A stretch of 64,000 nucleotides of DNA from Leifsonia sp. ZF2019 (GCF_019924635.1 NZ_CP065037.1:1860001-1924000); one strand, 5' to 3'; counted from the stretch's first letter, positions 8,634 through 16,833 are shown. Made by a program: numbers and translations. The notes: generated from the letters alone by a model not told the origin.

Positions 8634-9341
8634 TCAGCTCGCGGGCGTCGCCGTGCTCGCCGCGCGCGCCTCCACGAGGCCGTCGAGTGCGGTGAGCGCG
8701 ACCGCGGCGATGGCATGCTGGCCGGCGACGGTCGGATGCTCGCCGTCGGCCTGCACGAGTCCGTCCTGGTCGCGGTAGGGCTCGCCGAGGTCGATCCACG
8801 TGCCGCCCTCTGCAGCCACGGCCGCCTTCAGGGCGGCATCCAGCGGCGCGAGGTCGTCGTCCGACGCGGCGCCGCTCAGCGCGTCGTAACCGATGATCCG
8901 GGCGTGGGGGAGGGCGGAGTGCAGCCGGTCGACCGCGGCGGACATCGCGGCGGCGACCGTCGCAGTGTCCGTGCCCAGATCGTTGTCGGACGCGCCGATC
9001 AGGACGAGCTGCGCCTTGTCGGCGATCGCGGCCGTCACCTGGGTCGCGAAAGTGCCGCCGTCGGCGCCGGTGGACACGAACCCGGCCCCGGAGACGCTGA
9101 GGTTGTCGAGGCCCCAGCGGCGGTCCACGGCGAGCAGCTCCGGCCACGCCTCCGTCGGATCGAGGCCCAGCCCGGCCTCGATCGAGTCGCCGATCACCGC
9201 GACGCGGGTGTGGGCGTCCGCCACCGCCGTCCCGACGGGGGTGGGCGGCGTCGCGGCCGAGCACCCGCTGAGGGCCAGGGCCGCGCCGCTCGCCACCGTC
9301 ACGGCGGCGGCCAGCGCGGCGAGCGGGCGGTGGGAGAGCAT
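8634..9341 (-). CDS. SGNH/GDSL-type hydrolase lipoprotein (copy 2)
   Basis: A 235-residue predicted lipoprotein with lipobox LSGC (Cys27). The blocks are GDS at 51-53, GASDND at 116-121 and DGEH at 199-202, so the serine, Asp and His of an SGNH esterase are all present. It is a tandem paralogue of the gene at 7844-8545, sharing the order of motifs and HARIIG before the last third. An 88-base gap separates the two, and each has its own -10-like box. Confidence 0.85.
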   Translation of the reverse strand: MLSHRPLAALAAAVTVASGAALALSGCSAATPPTPVGTAVADAHTRVAVIGDSIEAGLGLDPTEAWPELLAVDRRWGLDNLSVSGAGFVSTGADGGTFATQVTAAIADKAQLVLIGASDNDLGTDTATVAAAMSAAVDRLHSALPHARIIGYDALSGAASDDDLAPLDAALKAAVAAEGGTWIDLGEPYRDQDGLVQADGEHPTVAGQHAIAAVALTALDGLVEARAASTATPAS

Positions 9342-9347
9342 GCCTCC

Positions 9348-9353
9348 ACCCTA
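9348..9353 (-). promoter_or_regulatory. -10-like box TAGGGT for SGNH copy 2
   Basis: On the minus strand TAGGGT lies 6 bases before the ATG at 9341. A GGAGG between them is too close to the start to be a normal ribosome binding site. Confidence 0.35.
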
Positions 9354-9422
9354 GGAACCGACCCTTTGTCTTCGCTATGGGCGGCACACGGTGTTCCTGT
9401 GTGGTAAGGCCGAGGCGCGCGA

Positions 9423-10559
9423 TCAGCGGGCGAGGCCGCCGCGCAGCTCGTGCGTCAGCGAGCTGACCACCGCCTGCAGGCTGCCGCCGTTCGCTTCCGC
9501 GACGGCCAGCTGCCGCTGATAGCTCGCTCCGCCGTCCAGGATGCGCAGCACCCCTTCCAGCTCCTCGGGGCAGCCCAGCCGCTCGGCGGTCGGGCGCAGT
9601 TCGTCGACCAGCTCCCGCAGGGCGTCGGAGACGAGTCGCTCACGGCCGTCCGGCGCCTCGATGATCTCGGCGTCGAGCCCGTAGCGGGCGGCCCGCCACT
9701 TGTTCTCGCGCACGAACCACGGCTGCAGGGTGACCGGCTCGGCGCCGGCGTCCAGGTCGCCCGACATCCGGTCGGTCAGGCAGTGGATGAGCGCAGCGAC
9801 GGCGCCGACCTCGTCCGTCGTCGACAGGCCGTCGCAGGCGCGCATCTCCACGGTGCCCCACTTCGGCGACGGGCGGATGTCCCAGCGCACTTCGGAGTGG
9901 TCGGTCACGACTCCGGTGGTCACCAGATCCTGCACGTACTCCTCGTAGTTCGCCCAGGTGCCGAACTGCCACGGGAGGCCGGCGGTCGGGAGCTGCTGGA
10001 ACATCAGCGCCCGGTTGGACGCGTATCCGGTCGCGGCCCCGGCCCAGAACGGACTCGAAGCGCTGAGCGCCTGCAGATGCGGGTAATACGTGAGCAGGCC
10101 GTTCACGATCGGGAGCGCCTTGTCGCGCGCGTCGATCCCGACATGCACGTGCACACCCCAGATCATCATCTGGCGGCCCCACCACTGCGTGCGATCCAGC
10201 AGGCGGTCGTAGCGGTCGTTCGGGGTGACCTTCTGGTCGTACCACTGGGCGAACGGATGGGTGCCCGCGCACAGCAGCTCGACGCCCAGCGGGTCGGTCA
10301 CCCCGCGCACGAGGTCGATCAGCCCGGAGAGGTCGGCGACGGCGGCCGGCACGGTGCGGTGCACGCGGCTCACCAGCTCGACCGTATTGAGGAGCAGCTC
10401 GTGCGTGATCTGCGGGTGCTCCCGCCCGTCGGGCGTCCCGAGCTCGCGCAGGACCTCGTCGGCGATCTGGACGAGGTCTCCCGTCGACCCGTCCACCAGT
10501 GCGATCTCCCACTCGATGCCGACGGTGGAGCGCTCGGACTCCGCGAATTCGATCTGCAC
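9423..10559 (-). CDS. YbdK-type carboxylate-amine ligase (GCS2 family)
   Basis: A 378-residue protein of the GCS2 family: GIEWEIALVD near the N-terminus supplies the Glu metal ligands and WGVHVHVGID near residue 135 is the conserved His-rich strand. E. coli YbdK has weak glutamate-cysteine ligase activity in vitro, but the physiological product of most members is unknown. Mycothiol rather than glutathione is the usual actinobacterial thiol, so a glutathione role should not be assumed. The start is GTG. It stands alone on the minus strand, divergent from rpsP. Confidence 0.88.
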   Translation of the reverse strand: MQIEFAESERSTVGIEWEIALVDGSTGDLVQIADEVLRELGTPDGREHPQITHELLLNTVELVSRVHRTVPAAVADLSGLIDLVRGVTDPLGVELLCAGTHPFAQWYDQKVTPNDRYDRLLDRTQWWGRQMMIWGVHVHVGIDARDKALPIVNGLLTYYPHLQALSASSPFWAGAATGYASNRALMFQQLPTAGLPWQFGTWANYEEYVQDLVTTGVVTDHSEVRWDIRPSPKWGTVEMRACDGLSTTDEVGAVAALIHCLTDRMSGDLDAGAEPVTLQPWFVRENKWRAARYGLDAEIIEAPDGRERLVSDALRELVDELRPTAERLGCPEELEGVLRILDGGASYQRQLAVAEANGGSLQAVVSSLTHELRGGLAR

Positions 10560-10579
10560 AGGGCGTTCCGTCCGTCCGA

Positions 10580-10610
10580 TTGTTCAAAGCAGGGCACTAT
10601 CTGACAGAAT
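10580..10610 (+). promoter_or_regulatory. Candidate rpsP promoter
   Basis: A TTGTTC element at 10580-10585 and CAGAAT at 10605-10610 (spacer 19, or 18 from TGTTCA) lie in the ybdK-rpsP gap. The same CAGAAT -10 form recurs before rplS. This would give an rpsP leader of about 125 bases. Confidence 0.35.
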
Positions 10611-10621
10611 AGCTAGTTGAG

Positions 10622-10658
10622 TTCCGCCGTACCCGACCCTCTATCCGGTTCGGCGGAA
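10622..10658 (+). promoter_or_regulatory. Hairpin in the rpsP 5' leader
   Basis: TTCCGCCG at 10622-10629 pairs with CGGCGGAA at 10651-10658 around a 21-base loop, inside the presumed leader of the rpsP operon. It could be an autoregulatory ribosomal-protein leader structure; that role is inference. Confidence 0.4.
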
Positions 10659-10740
10659 TACCAATAGACCTCCTGCCGAGTGTGCCCCCACGCCCACGGC
10701 AGTCAGTTCGACGAAACGCACTCATCAACACTGGAGAATT

Positions 10741-11223
10741 GTGGCTGTCAAAATCCGTCTGAAGCGCCTGGGCAAGATCCGCGCTCCGTACTACCGCATC
10801 GTCGTCGCCGACTCGCGCACCAAGCGCGACGGTCGCGTCATCGAGGAGATCGGTCTGTACCACCCGACCGAGGAGCCCTCGCGCATCGAGGTCGACTCCG
10901 ACCGCGCGCAGTACTGGCTCGGCGTCGGCGCCCAGCCGTCCGAGCAGGTCCTCGTGCTCCTCAAGCTCACGGGCGACTGGGGCAAGTTCAAGGGCGACAA
11001 GGACGCCGTCTCGACCGTGAAGACCGCGGACGAGAAGGTCGCGTTCGTCGCCGACGAGAAGAAGAAGCCGGTTCTGAAGCCCAAGGCCGAGAAGCCCGCC
11101 GAGGTCGTCGCCGAGGCGGAGGCCGTCGTCGAGGCCGAGGTCGAGGCGGAGGAGGCCGCTGAGGCCGAGGTCGTCGCCGAGGCCGAAGAAATCGTCGCCG
11201 ACGCCGACGGCGAGAAGGCGTAA
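10741..11223 (+). CDS. rpsP: 30S ribosomal protein S16
   Basis: A 160-residue S16. The first 85 residues are the conserved core ([22 protein letters not shown]), which binds 16S rRNA early in 30S assembly. The remainder is a Lys-rich linker followed by a low-complexity Ala/Glu/Val acidic tail. Such tails are usual in actinobacterial S16, where total length is near 160. The GTG start follows GGAG. First gene of rpsP-khpA-rimM. Confidence 0.97.
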   Translation: MAVKIRLKRLGKIRAPYYRIVVADSRTKRDGRVIEEIGLYHPTEEPSRIEVDSDRAQYWLGVGAQPSEQVLVLLKLTGDWGKFKGDKDAVSTVKTADEKVAFVADEKKKPVLKPKAEKPAEVVAEAEAVVEAEVEAEEAAEAEVVAEAEEIVADADGEKA

Positions 11224-11227
11224 CACC

Positions 11228-11458
11228 TTGCTCGCACCCGCGCTCACGCACCTGGTCAAGGGCATCGTCGACCACCCGGAAGACGTGCACGTCGTGGCCA
11301 AAGGCTCCCCGCGTGGCGAGGTCCTCGAGATTCGCGTGAATCCCGAGGACCTCGGCCGGGTGATCGGCCGTGCCGGCCGCACCGCCAAGGCGCTCCGCAC
11401 GCTCGTGTCCGCGCTGGCCGACGGCCGTCGCGTCCGCGTCGACGTCGTCGACGACTGA
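11228..11458 (+). CDS. khpA: KH-domain RNA-binding protein KhpA
   Basis: A 76-residue single KH domain; the GxxG loop is IGRAGR at residues 46-51. KhpA homologues bind many RNAs and influence cell division and elongation genes in other bacteria. It starts with the rare TTG codon 4 bases after the rpsP stop, without a good Shine-Dalgarno sequence, which suggests coupling to rpsP translation. The position between rpsP and rimM is conserved in Actinobacteria and Firmicutes. Confidence 0.92.
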   Translation: MLAPALTHLVKGIVDHPEDVHVVAKGSPRGEVLEIRVNPEDLGRVIGRAGRTAKALRTLVSALADGRRVRVDVVDD

Positions 11459-11459
11459 G

Positions 11460-12110
11460 GTGGCCGACCACAAGCTGCCCCGTAAGGACGTCGCGCCGCG
11501 ACCCGGTCAGACCGAGCTCCGCGTCGGCCGGCTCACCAAGGCGCACGGGCTCAAGGGAGCCATCAAGCTCGAACTGTTCACCGACGAGCCGGAGAAGCGG
11601 TTCGTCCCGGGAGCGGAGTTCACCCTCCAGGTTCCCACTGCCTCCAAGTGGCACGGCAAGACCCTGAGGCTCGTCGAGCTGCGCTGGTACAACGGGCACG
11701 CCGTCGGATTCTTCGAGGGCGTGGACGACCGGACCGAGGCCGAGACCCTGGTGAAGGCCATCCTCTGGGTGAGTCAGGACGCCACGGAGCTCCCCGAGGA
11801 GGAGGACGCCTGGTACGACCACCAGCTGGTCGGGCTGAGCGCCCTCCGTGACGGCGTGCCCGTCGGCACGGTCGCCCGGGTCGACCACCTGCCCGCGCAG
11901 GATCTGCTGGCGATCAAGACCGACGCGGGCGAGGTGCTCGTGCCGTTCGTGAAGGCGATCGTGCCCGAGGTCGACCTGGCCGCCGGAACGGTCACGCTCA
12001 CGCCGCCGACGGGGCTCTTCGAAGAGCTCCCGGAGGAGGGGGAGGCTCCGTCCGGGGACGCCTCGGCCGGAGAATCGCCCGCTCAGGAAGAGCCGCCTGC
12101 TCAGGACTGA
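11460..12110 (+). CDS. rimM: Ribosome maturation factor RimM
   Basis: A 216-residue protein that assists assembly of the 30S head. The N-terminal RimM barrel begins LRVGRLTKAHGLKGAIKL and a PRC-barrel follows (DAWYDHQLVGLSALRDG). The last 30 residues form an acidic Glu/Pro/Ser tail. GTG 11460 lies one base after the khpA stop, so translation is probably coupled. A strong terminator follows immediately, separating it from trmD, which is usually its operon partner. Confidence 0.95.
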   Translation: MADHKLPRKDVAPRPGQTELRVGRLTKAHGLKGAIKLELFTDEPEKRFVPGAEFTLQVPTASKWHGKTLRLVELRWYNGHAVGFFEGVDDRTEAETLVKAILWVSQDATELPEEEDAWYDHQLVGLSALRDGVPVGTVARVDHLPAQDLLAIKTDAGEVLVPFVKAIVPEVDLAAGTVTLTPPTGLFEELPEEGEAPSGDASAGESPAQEEPPAQD

Positions 12111-12119
12111 ACCTCGTGA

Positions 12120-12151
12120 GAAGAGCCCCGACCATCCGGTCGGGGCTCTTC
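12120..12151. terminator. Bidirectional intrinsic terminator after rimM
   Basis: A 14-bp GC-rich stem (12120-12133 with 12138-12151) has a 4-base loop and is flanked by short T or A runs. It lies between the convergent rimM and GntR genes and can serve both. Confidence 0.85.
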
Positions 12152-12157
12152 TCGTTC

Positions 12158-12820
12158 TCAGCCGACGATCGCGAGGCCGCGGGCGCGGAGCCCGCGGGCG
12201 TCCGCGCCGAGCGCCGTCGCCAAGCGCTCGTGGGTGGCCACGATGTGGCGGTGGATGCGCTCCGCCGCCGCGTCCGCATCCCGCGCCGCGACGAGGTCGA
12301 GGATCCGCCGGTGCTCCTCCCAGGCGGTCCGCCGTGACTCCTCACTCCGCACCTCCAGCCAGCGGGTGCGGGCGAGGCGGGTCATCGCGGCGTCGACGGA
12401 GTCCGCGAAGAAGTGGTTGCCGCTGAGGGCGGCGAGCCGCACATGGAAACCGGTGCCCGCTCCGATGGCGTCCTCGTGCGTGCGGCCGAGGTCGTATGCG
12501 CCCAGCCGGGTCACCAGGGCGGCGATGTCGTCATCGGTGGCGCGCTCGCAGGTGAGGCGCACGGCGGCCGTCTCCAGGGCGTCGCGCAGCTCGCTGAGCC
12601 GGGCGATCTCGCCGAGGTCGATGGGGGAGACTTGCCACGCGCGACCGTCGCGCGAGACGAGGCCCTCGCCCTCCAGGCGCATCAGGGCGGCCCGCAGCGG
12701 TGTGCGAGAGACTCCCAGGTCGGTCTCGAGCCCTCGCTCCGTCAGGCGGGAGCCGGGCACGCGGTCGAGGTCGAGGATCTCGGCGCGCAGGCGCTCGTAG
12801 ACAGTGGGCTGCTCGCTCAT
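12158..12820 (-). CDS. GntR-family (FadR-type) transcriptional regulator
   Basis: A 220-residue regulator with an N-terminal winged helix (YERLRAEILD, then LTERGLETDLGVSRTPLRAALMRL) and an all-helical FCD effector domain whose Asp and His residues could bind a metal and carboxylate ligand. ATG 12820 follows AGAGGA; an upstream in-frame start would run through the operator region. It diverges from an MFS gene, with a two-part palindrome in the gap, the usual arrangement for control of that transporter and of itself. The effector is unknown. Confidence 0.9.
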   Translation of the reverse strand: MSEQPTVYERLRAEILDLDRVPGSRLTERGLETDLGVSRTPLRAALMRLEGEGLVSRDGRAWQVSPIDLGEIARLSELRDALETAAVRLTCERATDDDIAALVTRLGAYDLGRTHEDAIGAGTGFHVRLAALSGNHFFADSVDAAMTRLARTRWLEVRSEESRRTAWEEHRRILDLVAARDADAAAERIHRHIVATHERLATALGADARGLRARGLAIVG

Positions 12821-12849
12821 GGGGTCCTCTCGATGTGGTGCACCGGGTC

Positions 12850-12870
12850 GGTATACCATTAGGGTATACC
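12850..12870. promoter_or_regulatory. Probable GntR operator, two GGTATACC palindromes
   Basis: GGTATACC occurs at 12850-12857 and 12863-12870, separated by ATTAG. Each half is itself palindromic. It is only 2 bases before the MFS ATG and 29 bases before the GntR ATG, so binding would block both genes. The link to the adjacent GntR protein is inferred from position. Confidence 0.65.
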
Positions 12871-12872
12871 GC

Positions 12873-14096
12873 ATGATGCCCGTCCTTCAACGATCCGACT
12901 CGCGACGGCCCCGCCCGTGGATGATGCTGGGGTTCGGCGTGCTCGCCCAGGCGAGCTCGACGGTGTTCGTCTCGACCCCGGCGTTCCTCATCCCGATGCT
13001 CCACACCGAGAGGGGACTGAGCCTCGCCCAGGCGGGACTGCTCGCGTCGGCGCCCACGCTCGGGCTCGTCCTCACGCTCATCGCGTGGGGGGCGCTGAGC
13101 GACAGGATCGGGGAGCGCTGGGTGATCGCCTCCGGGCTCGCCCTGACCGCGATCGCGGGGCTCGCAGCGATGTTCGTGTCGTCGTACGTGCTGCTCGGCG
13201 CGTTCTTCCTCCTGGGCGGCATGGCCGCGGCCAGCCCCAACGCCGCCAGCGGGCGCGTCGTGATCGGCTGGTTCCCGAAGGAGCGGCGGGGACTCGCCAT
13301 GGGCATCCGCCAGATGTGCCAGCCGCTCGGCGTCGCGATCGCCGCGATCTCCATCCCGCTGCTGGCGAATGCAGGCGGGGTCGCCGCCGCGCTGATCGTT
13401 CCGACGGCCCTGTGCGCCGTCTCGGCCGTCTTGTGCGCCGTCGGGATCGTCGACCCGCCGCGACCGCCGCGGAAGGCGTCCCCGGGGGAGTCCGAGCACC
13501 GACAAGCGACCTGGCGCCCCTATCGCGAGACCTCGCTGCTGTGGCGCATCCACTCGGTGTCGATGCTGCTGGTCGTCCCTCAGTTCACCGTGTCGACCTT
13601 CGGCCTCGTGTGGCTCGTCACCGAGCTGCGCTTCTCGTCGCTGGCGGCCGGCATCGTGATCGGCGTGAGCCAGTTCGCGGGTGCGATCGGGCGCATCGGG
13701 GTGGGCGTGCTCAGCGACCGGGTCGGCAGCCACCTGCGCCCACTGCGCTGGGTGTCGCTCGCGGCCGTCGTGGTCATGCTCCTGATGGCGGCCGCCTCGG
13801 CCTTCGGCTCGGTGCCCGCCGCGGTCATCCTGATCGTCGCGGCGATCGTCACGGTCGCCGACAACGGCCTCGCCTACACGTCGGTCGCCGAGATCGCCGG
13901 GCCGTTCTGGTCGGGCCGTGCCCTCGGCGCGCAGAACACCGGTCAGTTCCTGGCGGCGTCGGTCGTCGGGCCCGCGGTGGGCGGCCTCATCGGCTGGCTC
14001 GGCTATCCCGTCGCCTTCGCGGTGGTCGCCCTCTGCCCGGCCGTCGCGACTCCGCTCGTCCCGCGCGACCGCGAGCTGGCCGTCGTCCCCGAATAG
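12873..14096 (+). CDS. MFS transporter
   Basis: A 407-residue major facilitator with about 12 hydrophobic segments and the loop 2-3 motif [11 protein letters not shown]; a second copy ([13 protein letters not shown]) follows in the second half. The frame is open upstream, but starts before 12873 would be encoded by the operator. ATG 12873 or 12876 are the likely starts. The gene ends at 14096, where the TAG stop is the first half of the trmD TAGACT box. The substrate is unknown; FadR-type partners often respond to organic acids. Confidence 0.88.
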   Translation: MMPVLQRSDSRRPRPWMMLGFGVLAQASSTVFVSTPAFLIPMLHTERGLSLAQAGLLASAPTLGLVLTLIAWGALSDRIGERWVIASGLALTAIAGLAAMFVSSYVLLGAFFLLGGMAAASPNAASGRVVIGWFPKERRGLAMGIRQMCQPLGVAIAAISIPLLANAGGVAAALIVPTALCAVSAVLCAVGIVDPPRPPRKASPGESEHRQATWRPYRETSLLWRIHSVSMLLVVPQFTVSTFGLVWLVTELRFSSLAAGIVIGVSQFAGAIGRIGVGVLSDRVGSHLRPLRWVSLAAVVVMLLMAAASAFGSVPAAVILIVAAIVTVADNGLAYTSVAEIAGPFWSGRALGAQNTGQFLAASVVGPAVGGLIGWLGYPVAFAVVALCPAVATPLVPRDRELAVVPE

Positions 14097-14099
14097 ACT
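14094..14099 (+). promoter_or_regulatory. -10-like box TAGACT for trmD
   Basis: TAGACT ends 7 bases before the trmD ATG at 14107, with no Shine-Dalgarno sequence. It overlaps the stop codon of the MFS gene. Confidence 0.45.
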
Positions 14100-14106
14100 C
14101 GTCTGC

Positions 14107-14799
14107 ATGCGCATCGACATCGTCACGATCTTCCCGACGTTCTTCGATGTGCTGGACATCTCCCTGCTGGGCAAGGCGCGGCAGTCGGGGATCATCGAGC
14201 TGGGCGTGCACGACCTGCGCGACCACACCCACGACAGGCATCGCACCGTCGACGACACCCCGTACGGCGGGGGAGCCGGCATGGTGATGAAGCCGGAGCC
14301 CTGGGGGGAGGCCCTCGACGCCGTGCTGGGCGACGGAGCGCACGATCCCGTGGTGATCTTTCCGTCGCCGGCCGGCGAGGTCTTCACCCAGTCCCTCGCG
14401 CGCGAGCTGGCCGAGGAGGAGCACCTCGTCTTCGGCTGCGGCCGCTACGAGGGGATCGACCAGCGGGTGTTCGACGACACGGCGACGCGGGCACGCGTGC
14501 GGCTGATGAGCATCGGCGACTACGTGCTCAACGGCGGGGAGGTCGCGACGATGGCGATGATCGAGGCGGTAGGCCGTCTCATCCCCGGCGTCGTCGGCAA
14601 TCCGGAGAGCCTGGTGCAGGAGTCGCACGAGGACGGTCTCCTGGAGTACCCGAGCTACACCAAGCCGGCTCAGTGGCGCGGGCACGAGGTGCCGCCGGTG
14701 CTGCTTTCGGGCAACCACGGCGCGATCGCGACCTGGCGGCACGAGCAGCAGCTCGAGCGCACCCGGCGCGTGCGTCCGGATCTGCTTCCCGGAGACTGA
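14107..14799 (+). CDS. trmD: tRNA (guanine37-N1)-methyltransferase TrmD
   Basis: A 230-residue SPOUT methyltransferase that forms m1G37 in tRNAs reading CNN and GGG codons and so prevents frameshifting. The motifs [27 protein letters not shown] and the trefoil-knot SAM loop [13 protein letters not shown] are all present. The start at ATG 14107 gives the canonical [10 protein letters not shown]. It is detached from rimM by the GntR/MFS pair and converges with map. Confidence 0.96.
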   Translation: MRIDIVTIFPTFFDVLDISLLGKARQSGIIELGVHDLRDHTHDRHRTVDDTPYGGGAGMVMKPEPWGEALDAVLGDGAHDPVVIFPSPAGEVFTQSLARELAEEEHLVFGCGRYEGIDQRVFDDTATRARVRLMSIGDYVLNGGEVATMAMIEAVGRLIPGVVGNPESLVQESHEDGLLEYPSYTKPAQWRGHEVPPVLLSGNHGAIATWRHEQQLERTRRVRPDLLPGD

Positions 14800-14831
14800 A
14801 GCGCGCGGGAGCCGGCAGCGTCGCCGCGGGG

Positions 14832-15596
14832 CTACGGTGCGGAGAGGACGAGGGGGCCGTCCGGCGTGATCGCGACCGTGTGCTCCGAGTGTGCTCCGCG
14901 GGAGCCGTCCGCGCTGCGCAGCGTCCAGCCGTCCGGGTCCGTGACGATCCGGTCCGTGGTCTCGAGGAACCACGGCTCGATCGCGATGACGAGTCCGGGC
15001 TTGAGCGGGAAGCCACGGCCGGCGCGACCGTCGTTCGGGACGTGCGGGTCACCGTGCATGGTGCGCCCGACCCCGTGGCCGCCGAACTGCGTGTTGATCG
15101 AGTAACCCTCGGCGTGCGCGACCGCCGCGATGGCGGCGGAGATGTCCCCGATCCGCCCGCCTGGCTGCGCGGCGGCGATCCCCGCGGCCAGGGCGCGCCT
15201 GGTCGTGTCGATCAGGCGCAGGTCCTCGTCGCGCGCGGACCCGACGACGATCGACACCGCGGAATCGGCCACCCACCCGTCCACGCTCGCGGCGAAGTCG
15301 AGGCTGAGGAGGTCGCCGTCGCGCAGCCGGTAGTCGTGCGGGAGGCCGTGGAGTACGGCATCGTTGACGGACGTGCAGATGACCTTGCCGAACGGGCTCG
15401 CTCCGAACGACGGGTGGTAGTCGATGTAGCAGGATTCGGCGCCGCGCGACCGGATGAGGTCGTGCGCGATGCGGTCGAGCTCCAGGAGGTTGACGCCCAC
15501 CTTCGCCGCGGCGGCGGTCTCGCCCAGCACCTCGGCGACGAAGCGGCCGGCCGGCCGCATCTGCTCGATCTCGGCGGGGGTCCTCAGCTCGATCAC
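14832..15596 (-). CDS. map: Type I methionine aminopeptidase
   Basis: A 254-residue metallopeptidase that removes initiator methionine from nascent proteins. All five metal ligands are visible: Asp in SLDFAAS, Asp in VADSAV, His in GGHGVGR, Glu in AIEPW and Glu in HSEHT. GTG 15596 follows a good AGGAGAGG Shine-Dalgarno sequence. Actinobacteria usually carry more than one map gene, so this need not be the only copy. Confidence 0.94.
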   Translation of the reverse strand: MIELRTPAEIEQMRPAGRFVAEVLGETAAAAKVGVNLLELDRIAHDLIRSRGAESCYIDYHPSFGASPFGKVICTSVNDAVLHGLPHDYRLRDGDLLSLDFAASVDGWVADSAVSIVVGSARDEDLRLIDTTRRALAAGIAAAQPGGRIGDISAAIAAVAHAEGYSINTQFGGHGVGRTMHGDPHVPNDGRAGRGFPLKPGLVIAIEPWFLETTDRIVTDPDGWTLRSADGSRGAHSEHTVAITPDGPLVLSAP

Positions 15597-15706
15597 GGGT
15601 GCGTTCCTCTCCTGACGCCGTCCGCGCGCTGCGCACGGCGCATCCCAGTCTTCCACGGACGTTCGGCCCTCGGCGAACCCGCAGCCGGAGCACAGGCGGG
15701 CGCGGC

Positions 15707-15712
15707 TACGCT
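15707..15712 (+). promoter_or_regulatory. -10-like box TACGCT for the membrane protein at 15719
   Basis: TACGCT ends 6 bases before GTG 15719; no Shine-Dalgarno sequence is seen. It favours the short start over an open frame beginning at 15599. Confidence 0.4.
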
Positions 15713-15718
15713 GGTCGC

Positions 15719-16213
15719 GTGATCATCCGCAAGGCGTTCTACTGGTGGCTCTTCCCGTCCGCCGTGGTGCTCCCGGTGTGGCTGCTGATCGGCTGGGCGG
15801 CGTTCAGCCAGGGGAGCGGCTGGAGCTTCCTCGGCCTCCTCATCCTGTGCCCGATCCTCTTCCTCGCCCAGCTCGCCGTCGGCGGCATCACGGTCGCCCG
15901 GCGCAGCGCACGCGACGTCCGCGCCGTCTCGTGGGCCGACGCCGCCCTCCTCACCGGGTGGCACGCGTCGGTGATCGCCTTCGGGTTCTTCCCGGCCGGT
16001 GCGGCGGGCTGGCTCGCGGTGCTCGCGGTCCTCTTCTTCCTCGGCACGTTCTGGCTCTTGCTCTGGGAGCTCGTCACCGACATGCGGGCGCGGGTGCAGC
16101 AGACCTTCGAGGCGTACGAGCGCGCCGCCCAGCCGCAGCAGGTGCGCCGCCCCGGGCCGGCCGATGAGAGCATCGAGTACATCGTGGTCGAGGAGCGGCA
16201 CGACGACCGCTGA
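15719..16213 (+). CDS. Small polytopic membrane protein, function unknown
   Basis: A 164-residue protein with about four hydrophobic segments (near residues 10-30, 35-55, 75-95 and 100-120), then a hydrophilic cytoplasmic tail of about 45 residues rich in Arg, Gln and Glu. It begins MIIRKAFYWWLFPS. I do not recognise the family. It lies between map and rplS, which are conserved neighbours in many genomes, so it may be a lineage-specific insertion. Confidence 0.75.
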   Translation: MIIRKAFYWWLFPSAVVLPVWLLIGWAAFSQGSGWSFLGLLILCPILFLAQLAVGGITVARRSARDVRAVSWADAALLTGWHASVIAFGFFPAGAAGWLAVLAVLFFLGTFWLLLWELVTDMRARVQQTFEAYERAAQPQQVRRPGPADESIEYIVVEERHDDR

Positions 16214-16218
16214 CCGCT

Positions 16219-16248
16219 TTGGCGATCAGACCCCCGGCATGGCAGAAT
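16219..16248 (+). promoter_or_regulatory. Candidate rplS promoter
   Basis: TTGGCG at 16219-16224 and CAGAAT at 16243-16248 are 18 bases apart. Transcription from here would give rplS a leader of roughly 140 bases with a GGCTC/GAGCC hairpin near 16270-16290. The -10 form matches the candidate rpsP promoter. Confidence 0.4.
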
Positions 16249-16397
16249 GGATGCTTGTGCCGCGGCCCGGCTCTGCCACAGGGGAGCCAGCATCGACTCG
16301 TGCACACCCCAACCGAATGAACGGCCGCCCGCGCCTCGCGTGATCGCGGCCCCGAATCCGTCCCCGACCTGTCGGCGGGTACAGAGAGCGAACAGCA

Positions 16398-16745
16398 ATG
16401 CACATCCTCGACCAGGTGGACGCAGCGTCCCTCAAGTCGGACATCCCCGAGTTCCGCGCCGGAGACACCGTCAAGGTGCACGTGAACATCATCGAGGGCT
16501 CGCGCGCGCGCGTCCAGGTGTTCCAGGGCGTCGTGATCGGCCGCTCGGGCGAGAGCGTCCGCGAGACCTTCACGGTCCGCAAGATCAGCTTCCAGGTGGG
16601 CGTCGAGCGCACCTTCCCGGTCCACTCGCCGGTCATCGACAAGATCGAGGTCGTCACCCGCGGTGACGTCCGTCGCGCCAAGCTCTACTACCTGCGCGAA
16701 CTGCGCGGCAAGAAGGCGAAGATCAAGGAGAAGCGCGACAACTGA
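16398..16745 (+). CDS. rplS: 50S ribosomal protein L19
   Basis: A 115-residue L19 located at the 30S-50S interface. The barrel segments [26 protein letters not shown] and the C-terminal [19 protein letters not shown] match the family over its full length. The upstream 184 bases without a gene contain a candidate promoter and leader. Confidence 0.97.
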   Translation: MHILDQVDAASLKSDIPEFRAGDTVKVHVNIIEGSRARVQVFQGVVIGRSGESVRETFTVRKISFQVGVERTFPVHSPVIDKIEVVTRGDVRRAKLYYLRELRGKKAKIKEKRDN

Positions 16746-16790
16746 GCCGCTTCCCGCAGCGTGTCGCGCGGCCCTGCGCCGCAGTCGTCC

Positions 16791-16824
16791 TGAGCTCCCG
16801 GTCCTACACTGGTCCGGGAGCTCA
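16791..16824. repeat. Hairpin with TACACT loop between rplS and lepB
   Basis: Arms 16791-16804 and 16811-16824 pair at 13 of 14 positions, and the 6-base loop is TACACT, a good -10 hexamer. No T-run follows. It may terminate rplS transcripts, act as an operator centred on the lepB -10 box, or both. Confidence 0.6.
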
Positions 16825-16833
16825 GACGGTTAA

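Noticed and set aside
12804..12872. A longer start for the MFS transporter overlapping the GntR gene
   Set aside because: It would translate the operator and add residues unlike an MFS N-terminus; ATG 12873/12876 fits better.
16230..16397. A possible tRNA or riboswitch before rplS
   Set aside because: No cloverleaf or known aptamer pattern could be drawn; only a simple GGCTC/GAGCC hairpin is evident, so it is reported as leader only.
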